Assembly (NCBI GenBank): GCA_022113835.1
Contig: JAILWY010000012.1
Coordinates: 868,001-932,000 of the forward strand
Source of the DNA: Atopsyche davidsoni
Lineage: Eukaryota > Arthropoda > Insecta > Trichoptera > Hydrobiosidae
Direction of reading: 5' to 3'
DNA length: 64,000 nucleotides
The translations under genes were made by a program, and so were the position numbers. Under the pieces are notes generated by a model that was not told the origin of the DNA, searched no databases, and saw only the letters and a list, made by a program, of their open reading frames with translations. Shown here one piece after another: positions 20,930 to 30,990 of the stretch; the stretch's first letter is position 1, and each line of letters begins with the position of its first letter.

Positions 20930-21115
20930 GAGAGGGCGGGGCAGGTTCTCGGGAACAATTCAATTACGGACACGCCGAGGCTTTGGAGGACTTATGCCTT
21001 AATTAGTATGCGAGCCGACTGAGTACATTAGGCGCAATTAGCGGCGCGGGGGGCGGAGCGTGGAGGGGAGTGGGGCTAATTGTTACCAGCGACCCCCGAC
21101 GCAAGCACACGCACT
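20930..21115. promoter_or_regulatory. GC-rich island with clustered homeodomain cores
   Basis: Four TAAT-type cores fall in about 150 bases of otherwise GC-rich DNA: TTCAATTACGG, CCTTAATTAGT, GCGCAATTAGCGG and GGGCTAATTGTTACC. The contrast of AT cores set in GC-rich linkers is shared with 23375-23545. Binding is inferred from core sequence only. Confidence 0.35.
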
Positions 21116-21589
21116 AACATTTAATTACCACAACTGCTTAGCAACTAATATTAAAAACATATAAACCTATGTAATATTGAAAAAATATTTATTTGACTTG
21201 TTTAATATTCTTTAAAATTTACACCAAAGTTAAAACCGTTTTACTGCAGTGCTTTGTCAATGAAAAATATGTTTTTTAATTTTTACACATTTTGAAACAA
21301 TCATTACATTCGCTTAAATTGATTAGATAAAAATGATGTTTTATTTGATATTCCAAGGTCAAACTTTCGACAGATAACAGCTTTTAAAGCTAGCTTTATT
21401 AACTATAAAAATTGCCAAATATTTAAGACAGGCCAAATTACTTACCTATCAGACAACAAATTTTGATGCTACTAAATTTTTATTATATAATGAATCCAAA
21501 TTGGTCTGAATTTGAATACAGCTTTTTAAAAACTTCTTCAGCCAAATGTCTAGAAGATTGCAAGAACTATTTAATAATATTTATCTTCA

Positions 21590-21905
21590 TCAAGTGCCTC
21601 TCCTCAGACGAGGCGTGCGACCATTTCACTGAGTATATACTCATGCTGAGCCAGTGCTCATGGTTTTCTATGGGAAAAATAGTTTATGTAGTGGGTCCCA
21701 GGGTCCTTATACACCGCAGTTTTATATTGTTTCTGCTCAATAGAATTATTATATCATCCTTTCCTTACAAAGCTCTGGCGTTTGGATCTGATACTCCTTC
21801 TACAGCAAGCTACAGAAACAATAGCAGAAGTCCCCCACACCGCGACAAGGTACTTCCAGAGCACATCCTTCCACAGGTATCCCAAGTCCACTACTCCATT
21901 GCCGA
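21590..21905 (-). repeat. Interspersed repeat R2, copy 2 (inverted)
   Basis: This is the reverse-strand counterpart of 8985-9322, with matching blocks throughout, such as GTGGGTCCCAGGGTCC at 21691 and GGTACTTCCAGAGCACATCC at 21849. It is long enough to give a chance 165-codon plus-strand frame over 21463-21960, which should not be taken as a gene. It is probably a LINE 3' end. Confidence 0.7.
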
Positions 21906-21959
21906 TCCTTTATTTACGTTAAGGAAGGGGTCGGCAAAGTGCGGCTCTTCGACCCCTTA

Positions 21960-22522
21960 AGTGCGGCTCTGGCACAAATATCCCCGGGTAATATTTTCAA
22001 TAAAATTAAAATTAGCAACATACAAACCGGACTTACTTAGACTTTCCAAGGAGAGGCAAGAACATCATTCGCATCAAATGTTTGCCGCTCATTATCATGA
22101 TTTGAATTTATAGATGAAATATTTTATTAATAACGGTTTTATCGATTATTGTATTTTCATTTTTATGTGCGACTTGTAGAGAATATATTCTGGTTTTTTG
22201 ATCATAAGTATTTACTTATAATTGATAAAACTTTATTTCTTATAATTATTTTTTATATTACACTTTCTTTTTCTTATCTTTCCAAATTCTATCATATTAA
22301 CTTTAAAGCCCTAAGGGAGTTTGTTTGATAATAAATAAATAAACAAATCAAGTTTTATTCGGTATACCCTTAATTTAAGTGTTAAATTATAATAAACAGA
22401 TTTAGCTCCCAATTTTTCCTTTTTTTTGTAATGATCGTATTTGGCTGTTTGGTTAATAAGTTTGCGCTAAGGGTACAGAATGGCAGCCATGCAAAAGCAT
22501 CAGAATGATAAGAGCGGGGAGG

Positions 22523-22524
<2 letters not shown>
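21960..22524. other. AT-rich gene-free stretch
   Basis: Mostly AT-rich. CTTTATTTACG at 21906-21920 and GGTCGGCAAAGTGCGGCTCT just beyond suggest another weak hAT-type terminus, but no partner end was found. Confidence 0.3.

Positions 22525-22619
<95 letters not shown>
22525..22619. repeat. (TA)n microsatellite, about 47 units
   Basis: A near-perfect TA tract of about 95 bp runs directly into the terminal inverted repeat of the mariner copy at 22620. Mariner elements insert at TA, so the tract may derive from the target dinucleotide. Confidence 0.95.
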
Positions 22620-22620
<1 letters not shown>

Positions 22621-23318
22621 GGTGTGTGCATTAATTTTTTCGGATTTTTTCGTGAAATTGGAGCTTTATTATAAAAAATTGGTACAATATATTCCATTCA
22701 AAGTATTGTCCATCGCTATCCACTACTTTTTCCCACCTTTCGGGCAAATTATGGATTCCATCCCAAAAGAACTGTTCGTCTTTTGAAGCCAAGAAAGAAT
22801 CAAGCCAATTTTTGATACCCTGTTCAGAAGTGAAGCGTATTCCAGAAAGCGCATTCTGCCTCGATTGAAACAAGTGGTAGTCGGAAGGGGCAAGGTCTGG
22901 GCTATAAGGCGGGTGAGGCAGAACTTCCCATCCACTGTTTTCCAAATAGGTTTTAACCGATTTAGCAACATGTGGCCGAGCATTGTCATGATAGAAAATT
23001 ACAGACTCGTGCCTGGTCGCATATTCTGGCCGTTTTTCTGCCAATGCTCGCTTCAAACGCATCAATTGTTGTCTGTAGAACTCGCCCGTGATAGTTTGGC
23101 CTGGTTTCAGCAGCGCATAGTGGATGACACCCTTCTGATCCCACCAACTACACAGCGTTACCTTGGCGCTATGAGTATTTGGCCTGGCCGTCGATGTCGA
23201 TGCATGTCCGGGCTTACCCCATGATTTTTTACGCTTCAGGTTGTAGCGAATCCATTTTTTATCACCAGTGATGATACGATGCAAAAATGACTTCTTTTTG
23301 TGGCGTTCAAGCAGCATG
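22620..23318 (-). pseudogene. 5'-truncated mariner transposase
   Basis: The minus-strand frame (to 23392, with unrelated N-terminal residues) encodes the catalytic part of a mariner transposase. The mariner sequence begins at LLERHKKKSFLHR. The first Asp is in ITGDKKW, the second in FYHDNARPHV and the third in PYSPDLAPSDYHLF. There are 34 residues between the second and third, so this is a D34D mariner. The N-terminal helix-turn-helix half and the 5' terminal repeat are missing, cut off near 23318 at a short TA/TG tract. The usual stop after GQYFE is changed to Trp, so the frame runs about 24 residues into the terminal repeat. All three catalytic Asp are kept, but the protein cannot be functional without its DNA-binding domain. 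Confidence 0.9.
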
Positions 23319-23374
23319 TTTATATATATAAATATGTGTGTGTGTGTGTAAAATAAATACGAGTTCTCATGTTG

Positions 23375-23545
23375 GGGCTTAATTGGAGTCATCCCGCGCT
23401 AATTGTGGCGATGCGAGAGCCTAATTGTGACGTATGGGCCGCGCGGGTCGCTGGCCATCCCCCTCGGGCTAATTACACCCAAATGGTGCTCGGCGCAACC
23501 CCCGCGGCGCCCGATCTCACCTGCCCGACTATTGTTTTTAATTAA
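23375..23545. promoter_or_regulatory. GC-rich island with regularly spaced TAATTG/TAATTA cores
   Basis: Cores occur at 23378 (CTTAATTGG), 23399 (CTAATTGTGG), 23421 (CTAATTGTGA) and 23469 (CTAATTACAC), with TTTAATTAATTAC at 23547. The first three are 21-22 bases apart, about two helical turns. Linkers are GC-rich and CpG-containing, and a CACCTG E-box is at about 23518. This fits a homeodomain-bound enhancer, which is inference. Confidence 0.4.
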
Positions 23546-23559
23546 TTACTTTGATCAAT

Positions 23560-24535
23560 TGTTAAACAGCACATTTTGAGACGTTCTACTCAACTGGTGT
23601 AGACCTGAGGTAAACCTTGTTTGTTCAAGTCAAAAAAAAAAAATTATTCTACGATTATGAAAATTGAAAATAGACGTAATGTAATTAAATTATATCTGAT
23701 ATTAAAAAAATTATAAATATAAAAAATTATTTATAGATCAGTCAATGAATATATAATTGACCTTTACGGCTAGTTGACATTGCATACCAAATACTTACAT
23801 TGTTTTTTTTTTTTAAATACTCAGGATATGCATTTTTATTTTTGTAAAGGTATTAAACTGATAAAAGATATTAATTATTTTGACGTCGTGAATGCACGTC
23901 CAACCTGGACAACATCATTGACAGAAAAGGCCCAGGTCCTTTGAGATGTCGGTGATTTTTCATTTATGTATTAAATCAAATATTTATGTAATTTGCAGCC
24001 AATACAAATTAATATGTACTACATTTTTTTGTAAGACTACATGAAGTATGAACATATTTTGAATGATATTGTTGATGTAATATAATTTTGAATCTTTATC
24101 TTTTTAACAAGAAATGATCGAGCACAAGTGGCATTATTTTATGTAAAATTTTTATTAAAAAAAGTACGCCTCAAAGAGTTAAGCTCACTGACCATTTTGT
24201 ACCAATGTATAATACTCTTCCAAGCAGTCTGGTGAGAACTCCCCGTTTCCTCCTCTCCTTCTAGGGCACTGAAGTCTGTAAGCTCCGTACCGCAGAGGTA
24301 TTCCTTCCCCGATAGGCATTTCAAGTGTCGGCACTCGGTTAATTATTTATTACAGGACCGGATCAATTAATAATGATTAATTTGTGAGAAATAATTGATT
24401 TCATGAGAGTCCTTTATATGTGGATACACGCACAGTGACGCATTGAAATTTACAAGTTTTAACAACACACATATATATATATATATAACATAAATAAAAG
24501 TCGCATTAAAACCGAATGCTAATTGGCAGTGGTAT
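23560..24535. other. AT-rich gene-free stretch
   Basis: AT-rich. A patch at 24140-24330 is more balanced and gives a 61-codon minus frame without a recognised domain. A short (AT)n tract is at 24468-24486. Confidence 0.4.
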
Positions 24536-24538
24536 GTT

Positions 24539-24748
24539 GCACACACGACGGCACAACCGACAACCAAATGATAATTTTCAATAGCGTCTCTTTATTATTG
24601 GTGTTTTAATGTTGCACAGCGACACGCAAATGTGGGTGCTATTGACCTGTTACCGTTCGGCTGTCTGTCGCATAAAAAAATTATCCCACACCCGAAGCAA
24701 TCTGTTAGTCGATTATCAGTCGTGTGGTGACTGGTTTAGGCAGCTTTG
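24539..24748. mobile_element. MITE-1, two-armed copy with duplicated interior
   Basis: Left arm: GCACACACGACGGCACAACC, GACAACCAAATGATAATTTT, CAATAGCGTCTC. Right arm: CAGTCGTGTGGTGACTGGTT then TAGGCAGCTTTG. Interior segments such as GTGCTATTGACCTGTTACCG and TTCGGCTGTCTGTCGCAT look like a second, diverged right arm. Confidence 0.65.
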
Positions 24749-24912
24749 CAATTTTTCTGATTTGAAACACTTCAGACCAGAGAACGAAAGGGCCGGCCCG
24801 CGTGTCCTCCACGTGGCGTGACCGCGGCCCGCCTGGCGTGTTTATGGTCTCCGTAAGATGTAAATACGCTGGCTGGCGCCTCGTTACGGACCGAGATGTC
24901 ACGTGGCGAGCG

Positions 24913-25060
24913 GGGGCGGAGGCAGGGGCAGGGGCGAGGGCAGGGGCGAGGGCAGGGGCAGGGGCAGGGGCGGGGGCAGGGGCAGGGGCGAGGGCAGGGG
25001 CGAGGGCAGGGGCAGGGGCAGGGGCGGGGGCAGGGGCAGGAGCAGGGGCGGGGGCGGGGC
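24913..25060. repeat. GGGGCA/GGGGCG hexamer minisatellite
   Basis: Roughly 140 bp of GGGGCA and GGGGCG/GAGGGCA hexamers. Every frame through it gives low-complexity Ala-Gly, Ala-Pro or Gln-Gly-Arg runs, so the several reading frames here are artefacts. The G-runs could form quadruplexes. Confidence 0.95.
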
Positions 25061-25221
25061 ACCTCACACGATCGTGGCTATTTCACATTTTATTCGATAT
25101 GTTCAACGGCGATTTCGAAATACTTCACGCTATAAAGTCATTTTTAAGATCGTTCCAAAAGTTTTATGTTGAATAGTTTGTAAAAGTATTTTGTTTTATT
25201 ACGTTTGCGCCATGTCGCCTC

Positions 25222-25285
25222 AAGCCGCCTACACCCGCTGCGACACAACTGACAACCGAACGATTTACTTTGCCAACAGCGATTC
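25222..25285 (-). repeat. Solo left arm of MITE-1
   Basis: AAGCCGCCTACACCCGCTGC then GACACAACTGACAACCGAAC, continuing to GCCAACAGCG. It is close to the consensus and no right arm follows within 250 bases. Confidence 0.75.
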
Positions 25286-25325
25286 GATTTAATTGCTCCC
25301 GAATAAGTTCATACAATACAGCAAC

Positions 25326-25375
25326 TGACTGCAATAACCGGCGAGGTGTGGGTTCGAATCCTACCAGTGCGTAAT
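25326..25375 (+). repeat. tRNA-like fragment (SINE head remnant)
   Basis: A B-box-like GGTTCGAATCC sits in a short stem GTGGG...CCTAC (one G-T pair) after CGGCGAG. The 5' half needed for a tRNA cloverleaf is not evident. It resembles the 3' half of the better-preserved tRNA-like unit at 29545. Confidence 0.4.
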
Positions 25376-25524
25376 TATTTTTTTAGAATTTTTCTCGTCA
25401 TTTTGAGTATTGAATCTATTCATTTTATATAAAATACCTAAGAAAGGTAAAATATTCAGCGGTTCTGCCATGTCTACAATTGAAATTGTTATACATGAGT
25501 CACAGCCAATGAGCAAGCGTCATG

Positions 25525-25680
25525 TTAGGCTTCCTACACATGCTGCGACACAACCGACAATCTAAATGTAATTAGCAAATCGTGATCTCATAAATTGCGT
25601 GGTTTTTGATGCTGAATAAAGGACGCTTTGAGCTAGTTTCCGATTAAGTCGTCTTCTGTCGAAACGTGTTTAGTCTTAGA
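25525..25680. mobile_element. MITE-1, two-armed copy
   Basis: Left arm: GGCTTCCTACACATGCTGCG then ACACAACCGACAATC. Right arm, diverged: AAGGACGCTTTGAGCTAG, TTCCGATTAAGTCGTCTTCT, GTCGAAACGTGTTTAGTC. The right end is eroded. Confidence 0.6.
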
Positions 25681-26642
25681 CAACCATGGAGTAATTGGCC
25701 AATGGCGTTCACTTATTTATAGTGTTTTTTGTCGGCACGTGTGGTAGCTCGCTTGGGGGAATCAACGGTTTTTAACTGTTAGAAAAGGCTTTCTGAACAC
25801 GGTGCAACTTTACCAATAACACTACTAGAAAAATATAAAATATATTAATTTAAAAAAAATCAATCATAATTGAATGTCAACAAATACTGCGTCCCTCTAG
25901 TGTTGACGTTTTGGTTGGACAGGGATTAAAAGTAGTTGAAGATGGACTAAGAAGGAATGCGGCATAACACCAAAGAACGTAGTAATGATAATAAAAACTA
26001 CCGCCAAAACCCAAGAACACAATAAAACTTTACCTGTGGTTTTTAACAACGGCTGTGCAGTCTTACGTAAGCACGCCCGACAGACAATAAGGTTATAAAT
26101 TATTTGTTTAAAAGAAGTAGCCTAAGCAGCAAGTATTAGACGATGCGTAGGCGGAGAACACGGAACTGCTTGTCCGACGAGCACGCACGCGAGGCACTGC
26201 ATGCCCTGGCAGCAGGCCTCCACACCAGTGGGGTTATTAAAACTTCGATAAATTATCAATTCAGGTTCCTGTAATGTCTAAAGCTCTTGATGGGTAATGG
26301 CGTCCATTTATCTCAGTTTTTTGTAGCGGCTAACCAGCGAATGGGCCGAGAACCAAATAGGCTAAACGAACTATTTTATTTATATTTATTGCTGTAACAA
26401 CAACAGAACGAACATTCGCTTCTTGTTGGTGTGTTTTGGAAATTAATGGTGCTTAACAATGCATCATGTGCTTTTGACTTGATAGTCTGAATCGATACTT
26501 TGTTTTTTTTTTAAAGTTTACTTGTCGAATTGACTTAGAATCATTTTTTTGCTCCTGCTCTTCAAGCATCGTGCAAGACATCATCTTTGGTTCTGTCTCC
26601 AATCCAAGTCATCAATGACGATCACTTTTTCTTAACACACTT

Positions 26643-26930
26643 TAAGCGGGTAACCAAATTGACTAAACTGATGTGCGCAGCGGGCAAAATTTTTGAAAAT
26701 TGCGCGTGTGAAATCCAGTCTATACACTCTTTGATTTGCACTTTTTGATTTTTTTTTCTTCCGTTTAGCAACTCCGAGTTAATTATGAGATTTTTGTTAA
26801 TAAATTAAATGTCATTGTTACACAATAGCTTATATTATATTTATATTTTAAGCGGGTAACCAAATTGACTAAACTAATGCGTAAAATTGCACGTGTGAAA
26901 TCTAGTCTATACACTCTTTGATTTACATGT
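26643..26930. repeat. Direct repeat pair next to piggyBac fragment
   Basis: A segment of about 85-100 bp beginning TTTAAGCGGGTAACCAAATT occurs at 26641-26746 and again at 26846-26930. Both copies continue AAATCCAGTCTATACACTCT with one change. The second copy runs into the piggyBac frame at 26923, so the repeat is probably part of the same element, duplicated. Confidence 0.65.
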
Positions 26931-27131
26931 AGTCAAATAAATCGTTTCCTATAAAAAGTTGAACCACTTCATACACACTTAGCAGATTACTTGGCATCAC
27001 AACAACACCACTTTGTCCTAAAAATTGTTCAACAATTGGAGGATTATCATTCTCTGACCACTCCACTTCTTCATTGTCACTTTGTTCGGAATCACTGGAC
27101 AGTATTGGTAGAAGTAACGTTGACGAGTCCT
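26923..27131 (-). pseudogene. piggyBac transposase N-terminal fragment
   Basis: The minus-strand frame reads SSDSEQSDNEEVEWSENDN, then PPIVEQFLGQSGVVVMPSNL and LSVYEVVQLFIGNDLFDYM before a TAA at 26923-26925. An acidic N-terminus followed by WSxNDNPPI, F.G.xGV and PxxxxxxxELFxxxLFxxI/M is the pattern at the start of piggyBac (PGBD-type) transposase folds. The DDD catalytic domain is not present. A perfect 16-bp palindrome CGGGTACTAGTACCCG at about 27244-27259 lies just 5' of it and may belong to the element's end. Confidence 0.65.
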
Positions 27132-27259
27132 AAATTACGAGCTGTAAACCTAAAGAGTAAAATGACCTTCTGCCGCTTTTAGAGTAAACACATTCAAAAA
27201 GGTATTAATACGCGCCCCGTCTTTAGACAGCAGTCCGCGAAACGGGTACTAGTACCCGC

Positions 27260-28935
27260 CCGGCCTTTAGTGTGTTTTGATTAACAGATTTTCGCTGTAC
27301 GCCACTGCTTTTTTCACATTCATGTAATCCACTTTGAAATTATTTTGTTTTCCCGAGCGATTTTGTTTATTAGAGACGTAATGAAAATGTAAGCAGACAT
27401 CTTGGAATAAATTTCCCCGCTGCGGTCTAAATAGATTTAGTTTCAGTTTGCTGGTTCTCGATAAAGACGTCAGCTATCTGATGGAACGTACGTCAGTCTG
27501 GCCGCCACTCCTGGCCGAGGTTTCCCGGGCCATTCGTTACAGGTATTTGCATTTACCTGTCAGGTGAGAGGGAACCGCCGCGGAAACAGCTGATTCTAGT
27601 TTGATTAAGCGCTTTATTTATTAAGGCGAAATCGTGTCGGTAAATGAACCGAGGAATAACCTCTGGTTATATAAATACACTTCGTATCTTGATTCGATTG
27701 AATCTACCCTATGAATATTTATTCGTTATAAACATGTGTTTATTTTTATTAAGGAAAATATTTTTTGTTTGCAGAGGGTCTATTTTTTTTTAAACAGATT
27801 TATTGCATTGAATAGTTATGCATAATATATGGTCATTAGAAGCTATTTTTTCTATTGTTAATATATATACCTATTAGAGTTTATTTTTTATACTTAGGCC
27901 TAAGATAGGAATGAAATGAAATTCTGTTAAAAATACTTTTGATAGTAAAACATCGGTAAGTATTAATTTATTTTAATATACCTTTTAAATATATACAGGG
28001 TGTTAATAAGGTGTGCTTAAATTAAAACAATTCTTTCTCTGCGTGCAAAACGTAACAAATTGCAAAACACATCCGAACAAGCGCATTCACACACACTAAT
28101 TCAATTGACCCCCTCCTGGGTCCAGGTGGGCGCAGGTGGAGCCCTCGGCCATGCAGAGGCGCCCAGTAGAGACCCCCCCTGTCTGAGAACACGCTTCTCA
28201 CGACACACTGCATCTCTCATAAACATATCCTTTCCTTGCATCCAATTAATGTGGCCCATTTATAAAATATATATAAAGAAGTCATTTCGCTTTTTTTTGT
28301 GCCATTGGTGTGTTTTTTTTTTTTAATTAATACGCATTAGTCAATTTTTAAACATGACCAAGCAAGTTGGATCCATAGGACGAGAAAACTGAATCGCGAG
28401 GTGACTAACAACACGCGTATTACACCAATATATATTATGAATACATCGAAGGATAATTGGAAACCAGCAGTACATCCTGTAGTCCACTCTTTATTTGAAT
28501 TATTCAAATCTTAAACTATCATTTAGTTATGCTCACAGTTGAAGTATATAATTTATACTTAATCCTCGCTTAAGTAAATGCTTGTTAGTGAATCCGCTGG
28601 CAGGGGCTCAGCCGTATTCGTGATCGGTTATCACTTGGTGTAGAAACAAACCTGATTATAACAAATGCCTGCCGCCGGGGGCACCTAGCTCTAACAACCT
28701 CTTCAACGGTGGTGCGCAACTAAATTTCCTACCCACAGAGCATCATGTATTACTAATATATTTTTATTTTATTGTTGACGGGTACTCAAGATGGAAGATA
28801 AATAAAAAAATTTACATTGTAATCTACTTTAGACATTTAAACTTATACGTTGAAAATTACGCAAAAATGCAAGTGCTTTATACATACTTATTTACACATA
28901 CAAATAAAATAAAAACTGAAAAATATATATAGAAT
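27260..28935. other. Gene-free stretch
   Basis: Composition is mixed to 27700 (a block at 27470-27600 is GC-balanced, with CAGGTG E-box motifs), then mostly AT-rich. Opposing frames at 28022-28326 fall in a GC-balanced patch and lack domains. No gene recognised. Confidence 0.35.
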
Positions 28936-28939
28936 TAAA

Positions 28940-29155
28940 TATAATAAAAGTGCGACGCCACTGGAGCGGGCGCTCCCAGGGCCGGGCGCGGCGCGGGCCA
29001 GTGCCGGCCGGTAATGACATAATTAAATAATGTAAATTCAGAAACAATAATGCCCGCTGCGAAAAGCCATATCTCATCACCCCGCCCGTGACCGCCTAAT
29101 GAATCCTAGGCCGGAGCACGGTGCCCCGAAACCACCTCGCCGGCAGCCATGCATT
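28940..29155. promoter_or_regulatory. GC-rich island with TAAT cores, possible regulatory element
   Basis: GGGCGCTCCCAGGGCCGGGC and GTGCCGGCCGGTAATGACAT adjoin AATTAAATAATG, then CCCGCTGCGAAAAGCC and CCTAATGAATCC. Alternating GC-rich and TAAT-containing segments resemble the islands at 20930 and 23375. Confidence 0.3.
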
Positions 29156-29388
29156 TTATTAAATATTTAAATTATCATTTTCCTATAATATTTACATTTG
29201 CTCCAAACCTTTAATAGTCCTTACGAAATATATATAAATATTACTATATATAAATATTTTTGGTGAGAGTTGTAAGAAGTGTGTAAGTTTACACTGGCAG
29301 TTGTCCTGCAGTGTTGCGTGTATCGATTTTAACACTTATGGACATACCGAAGAAAATCGTGTGCTAAAAATAATATTTACTGTATTCC

Positions 29389-29460
29389 CACACAAGTCAC
29401 GATGATACTTTTCTGAGAGTTTTTTTTTATCACTTTTCAATATTTGAAAAAATGTAATGT
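29389..29460 (+). repeat. SINE body, headless copy
   Basis: CCCACACAAGTCACGATGAT, CACTTTTCAATATTTG and AAAAAATGTA match the body of the SINE at 29605-29676. The tRNA-like head is missing. Confidence 0.6.
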
Positions 29461-29544
29461 AAAAATGTAAAAATGCCGGTGCATTTAATCGGCATAATAA
29501 GTACGTTGTTTCATTTATAGGATATAATTGTTAAAAATTATTGC

Positions 29545-29690
29545 GATTTGTTGGTATAGTTGGTAATGCACCGGCCATGTAAGCTTGGGGGTGTGGGTTC
29601 AAATCCCACACAAATCACGATGATATTTTTTCTAAGACTTTCTTTAGTCATTTTTCAATATTTGAAAAAATGTATAGGCAAAATCGTACT
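29545..29690 (+). repeat. tRNA-derived SINE with intact tRNA-like head
   Basis: Positions 29545-29617 fold as a 73-nt tRNA-like cloverleaf. The 7-bp acceptor stem GATTTGT/ACAAATC and the 5-bp T stem GTGGG/CCCAC are perfect, the D stem is GTAT/ATGC, and the anticodon stem has one mismatch with loop CATGTAA (anticodon position TGT, threonine-like). A-box-like TGGTATAGTTGG and B-box-like GGTTCAAATCC fit an internal pol III promoter. The following body is repeated at 29389-29460, so this is more likely a SINE than a working tRNA gene. Confidence 0.6.
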
Positions 29691-29989
29691 TACTGTCAGA
29701 CGGTCTTCACAAAAATCAATAATACGAGTATATACAATATATGTAAAAAAAAAAACGTGATATTTTTTTTTATGCACCATTTCCACTATCTTATCATTTT
29801 AAAACGGATGATTAACAATTGAATATTTGATCAAATTCTACTCACTTTCCATAATTTCCATTTTATGATTTTTTTTTTTATTAATTGATATTTTTACTAA
29901 CGTGGTTATCGAGAATATTTTTGCTATGACATCATCCATAACCACCGTGTAGTTCTCTCGGAGAGGTTTAAATATATAAATAATTGAAT

Positions 29990-30150
29990 GCCATCGGGGG
30001 GTGCGGGGAACGGGGGGAGAGGGGGGGGAGGGGTAAGAGCCCAATAACAGTCGGCGCTGCGAGGCGGAAAATTCAAACAAAAGCAAAGAGGGTCGGCTTG
30101 TAAGTTACCGTGAGGGGTAGGGAGGGGGGGATGATGGAGTGCCAGGCCCG
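29990..30150. repeat. G-rich low-complexity tract
   Basis: Runs of G at 29996-30032 (GGGGGGAGAGGGGGGGGAGG) and 30113-30130 give quadruplex-prone DNA. Frames across it are not convincing genes. Confidence 0.6.
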
Positions 30151-30318
30151 GCGCCAGCCCCTCGGCTGCCCAGCGCCCTTATTCCCAATATTCAAATTTG
30201 AATTTTTAACTTGGATCAGGCGGCAGCTCCAAACTCGAATGTTCCACGCGCATTTTTAAAAAATCAAATAAATATTGTGTAACAATTTTTTTTAAGGATT
30301 TTACTTGTCGTTACAATA

Positions 30319-30684
30319 CAGGTTCCGGAAAAAATCGCGTTAAGTGAAATTCGGGTATATCGGGGTTAACGATTAAACATACATACATACATGCTTAATA
30401 CAAAAAAAATACGAATCATTTGAATTCTAAGAACACGTTATGCAGTATTACATGTTATTTTTATTGAAAAATACATATTTTTTCTTTTGGGTAGCGTTTC
30501 TTTTACGTTCTTGTAAAATACGTTCATAACTCCCAACGCTGTTTTTAATTGTTAAGAGAAGTCAATGACTACATTATGTTCATACAATTCTCAAAATAAG
30601 CAATTCGTGTAATGCGAGGCATTTTAACGCGAAATTCGAAATTAAACCGCGCATAACGGGGTCGCGTAAAGCGGGGTATTACTG
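30319..30684 (-). mobile_element. pogo/Tigger-like MITE, copy 1
   Basis: On the minus strand the element starts CAGTAATACCCCGCTTTACG then CGACCCCGTTATGCGCGG and ends AACGCGATTTTTTCCGGAAC then CTG. It is flanked by TA on both sides. Sequence of this sort (CAGTAATACCCCG...) is typical of pogo/Tigger-type termini. The other copy, at 40351-40761, is in the opposite orientation. No transposase is encoded. Confidence 0.75.
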
Positions 30685-30689
30685 TAGTA

Positions 30690-30900
30690 AAATTATTATT
30701 TTTTTTTTTAAAATAAAATACTTAAGTGATTTTTCCACTTGTTATTTTTTTATTGGTGACCGGCATCGCCAACCTTTCACGCTGGCACTATCAAACTGAG
30801 TCAGATTTTATATAATAACAACCAATTAAGTAAACAATTATTTGATGCACCTGAAAAATGGAGGATTCTATATTTTTACTTTTTGTGTTGTTTTAATACT
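30690..30900. other. AT-rich gene-free stretch
   Basis: No recognisable feature. Confidence 0.3.
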
Positions 30901-30990
30901 AAAACCCGCTCCACAACTGATATTGGCCAATAGCGTTCTCTTTTGCGTGGTTTAGTTGGACAAGATCATAAAAAAACACTGATAATAAGA
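30900..30990 (-). repeat. Diverged MITE-1 left arm
   Basis: ACCCGCTCCACAACTGATAT then TGGCCAATAGCGTTCTCTTT and TGCGTGGTTTAG. The inner half of the arm is well kept and the outer half is eroded. Confidence 0.6.

Noticed and set aside
21463..21960. 165-codon plus-strand frame
   Set aside because: Its second half is antisense through repeat R2, also present inverted at 8985-9322, and its first half has no domain.
22480..22786. Tyr-Ile repeat reading frames on both strands
   Set aside because: They are translations of the (TA)n microsatellite; the same applies at 33365-33556.
22865..23224. 119-codon plus-strand frame
   Set aside because: It is antisense to the mariner transposase, which has all expected catalytic motifs.
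24705..25176. Long Ala-Pro, Ala-Gly and Gln-Gly-Arg frames
   Set aside because: They are low-complexity readings of the GGGGCR hexamer array in five frames.
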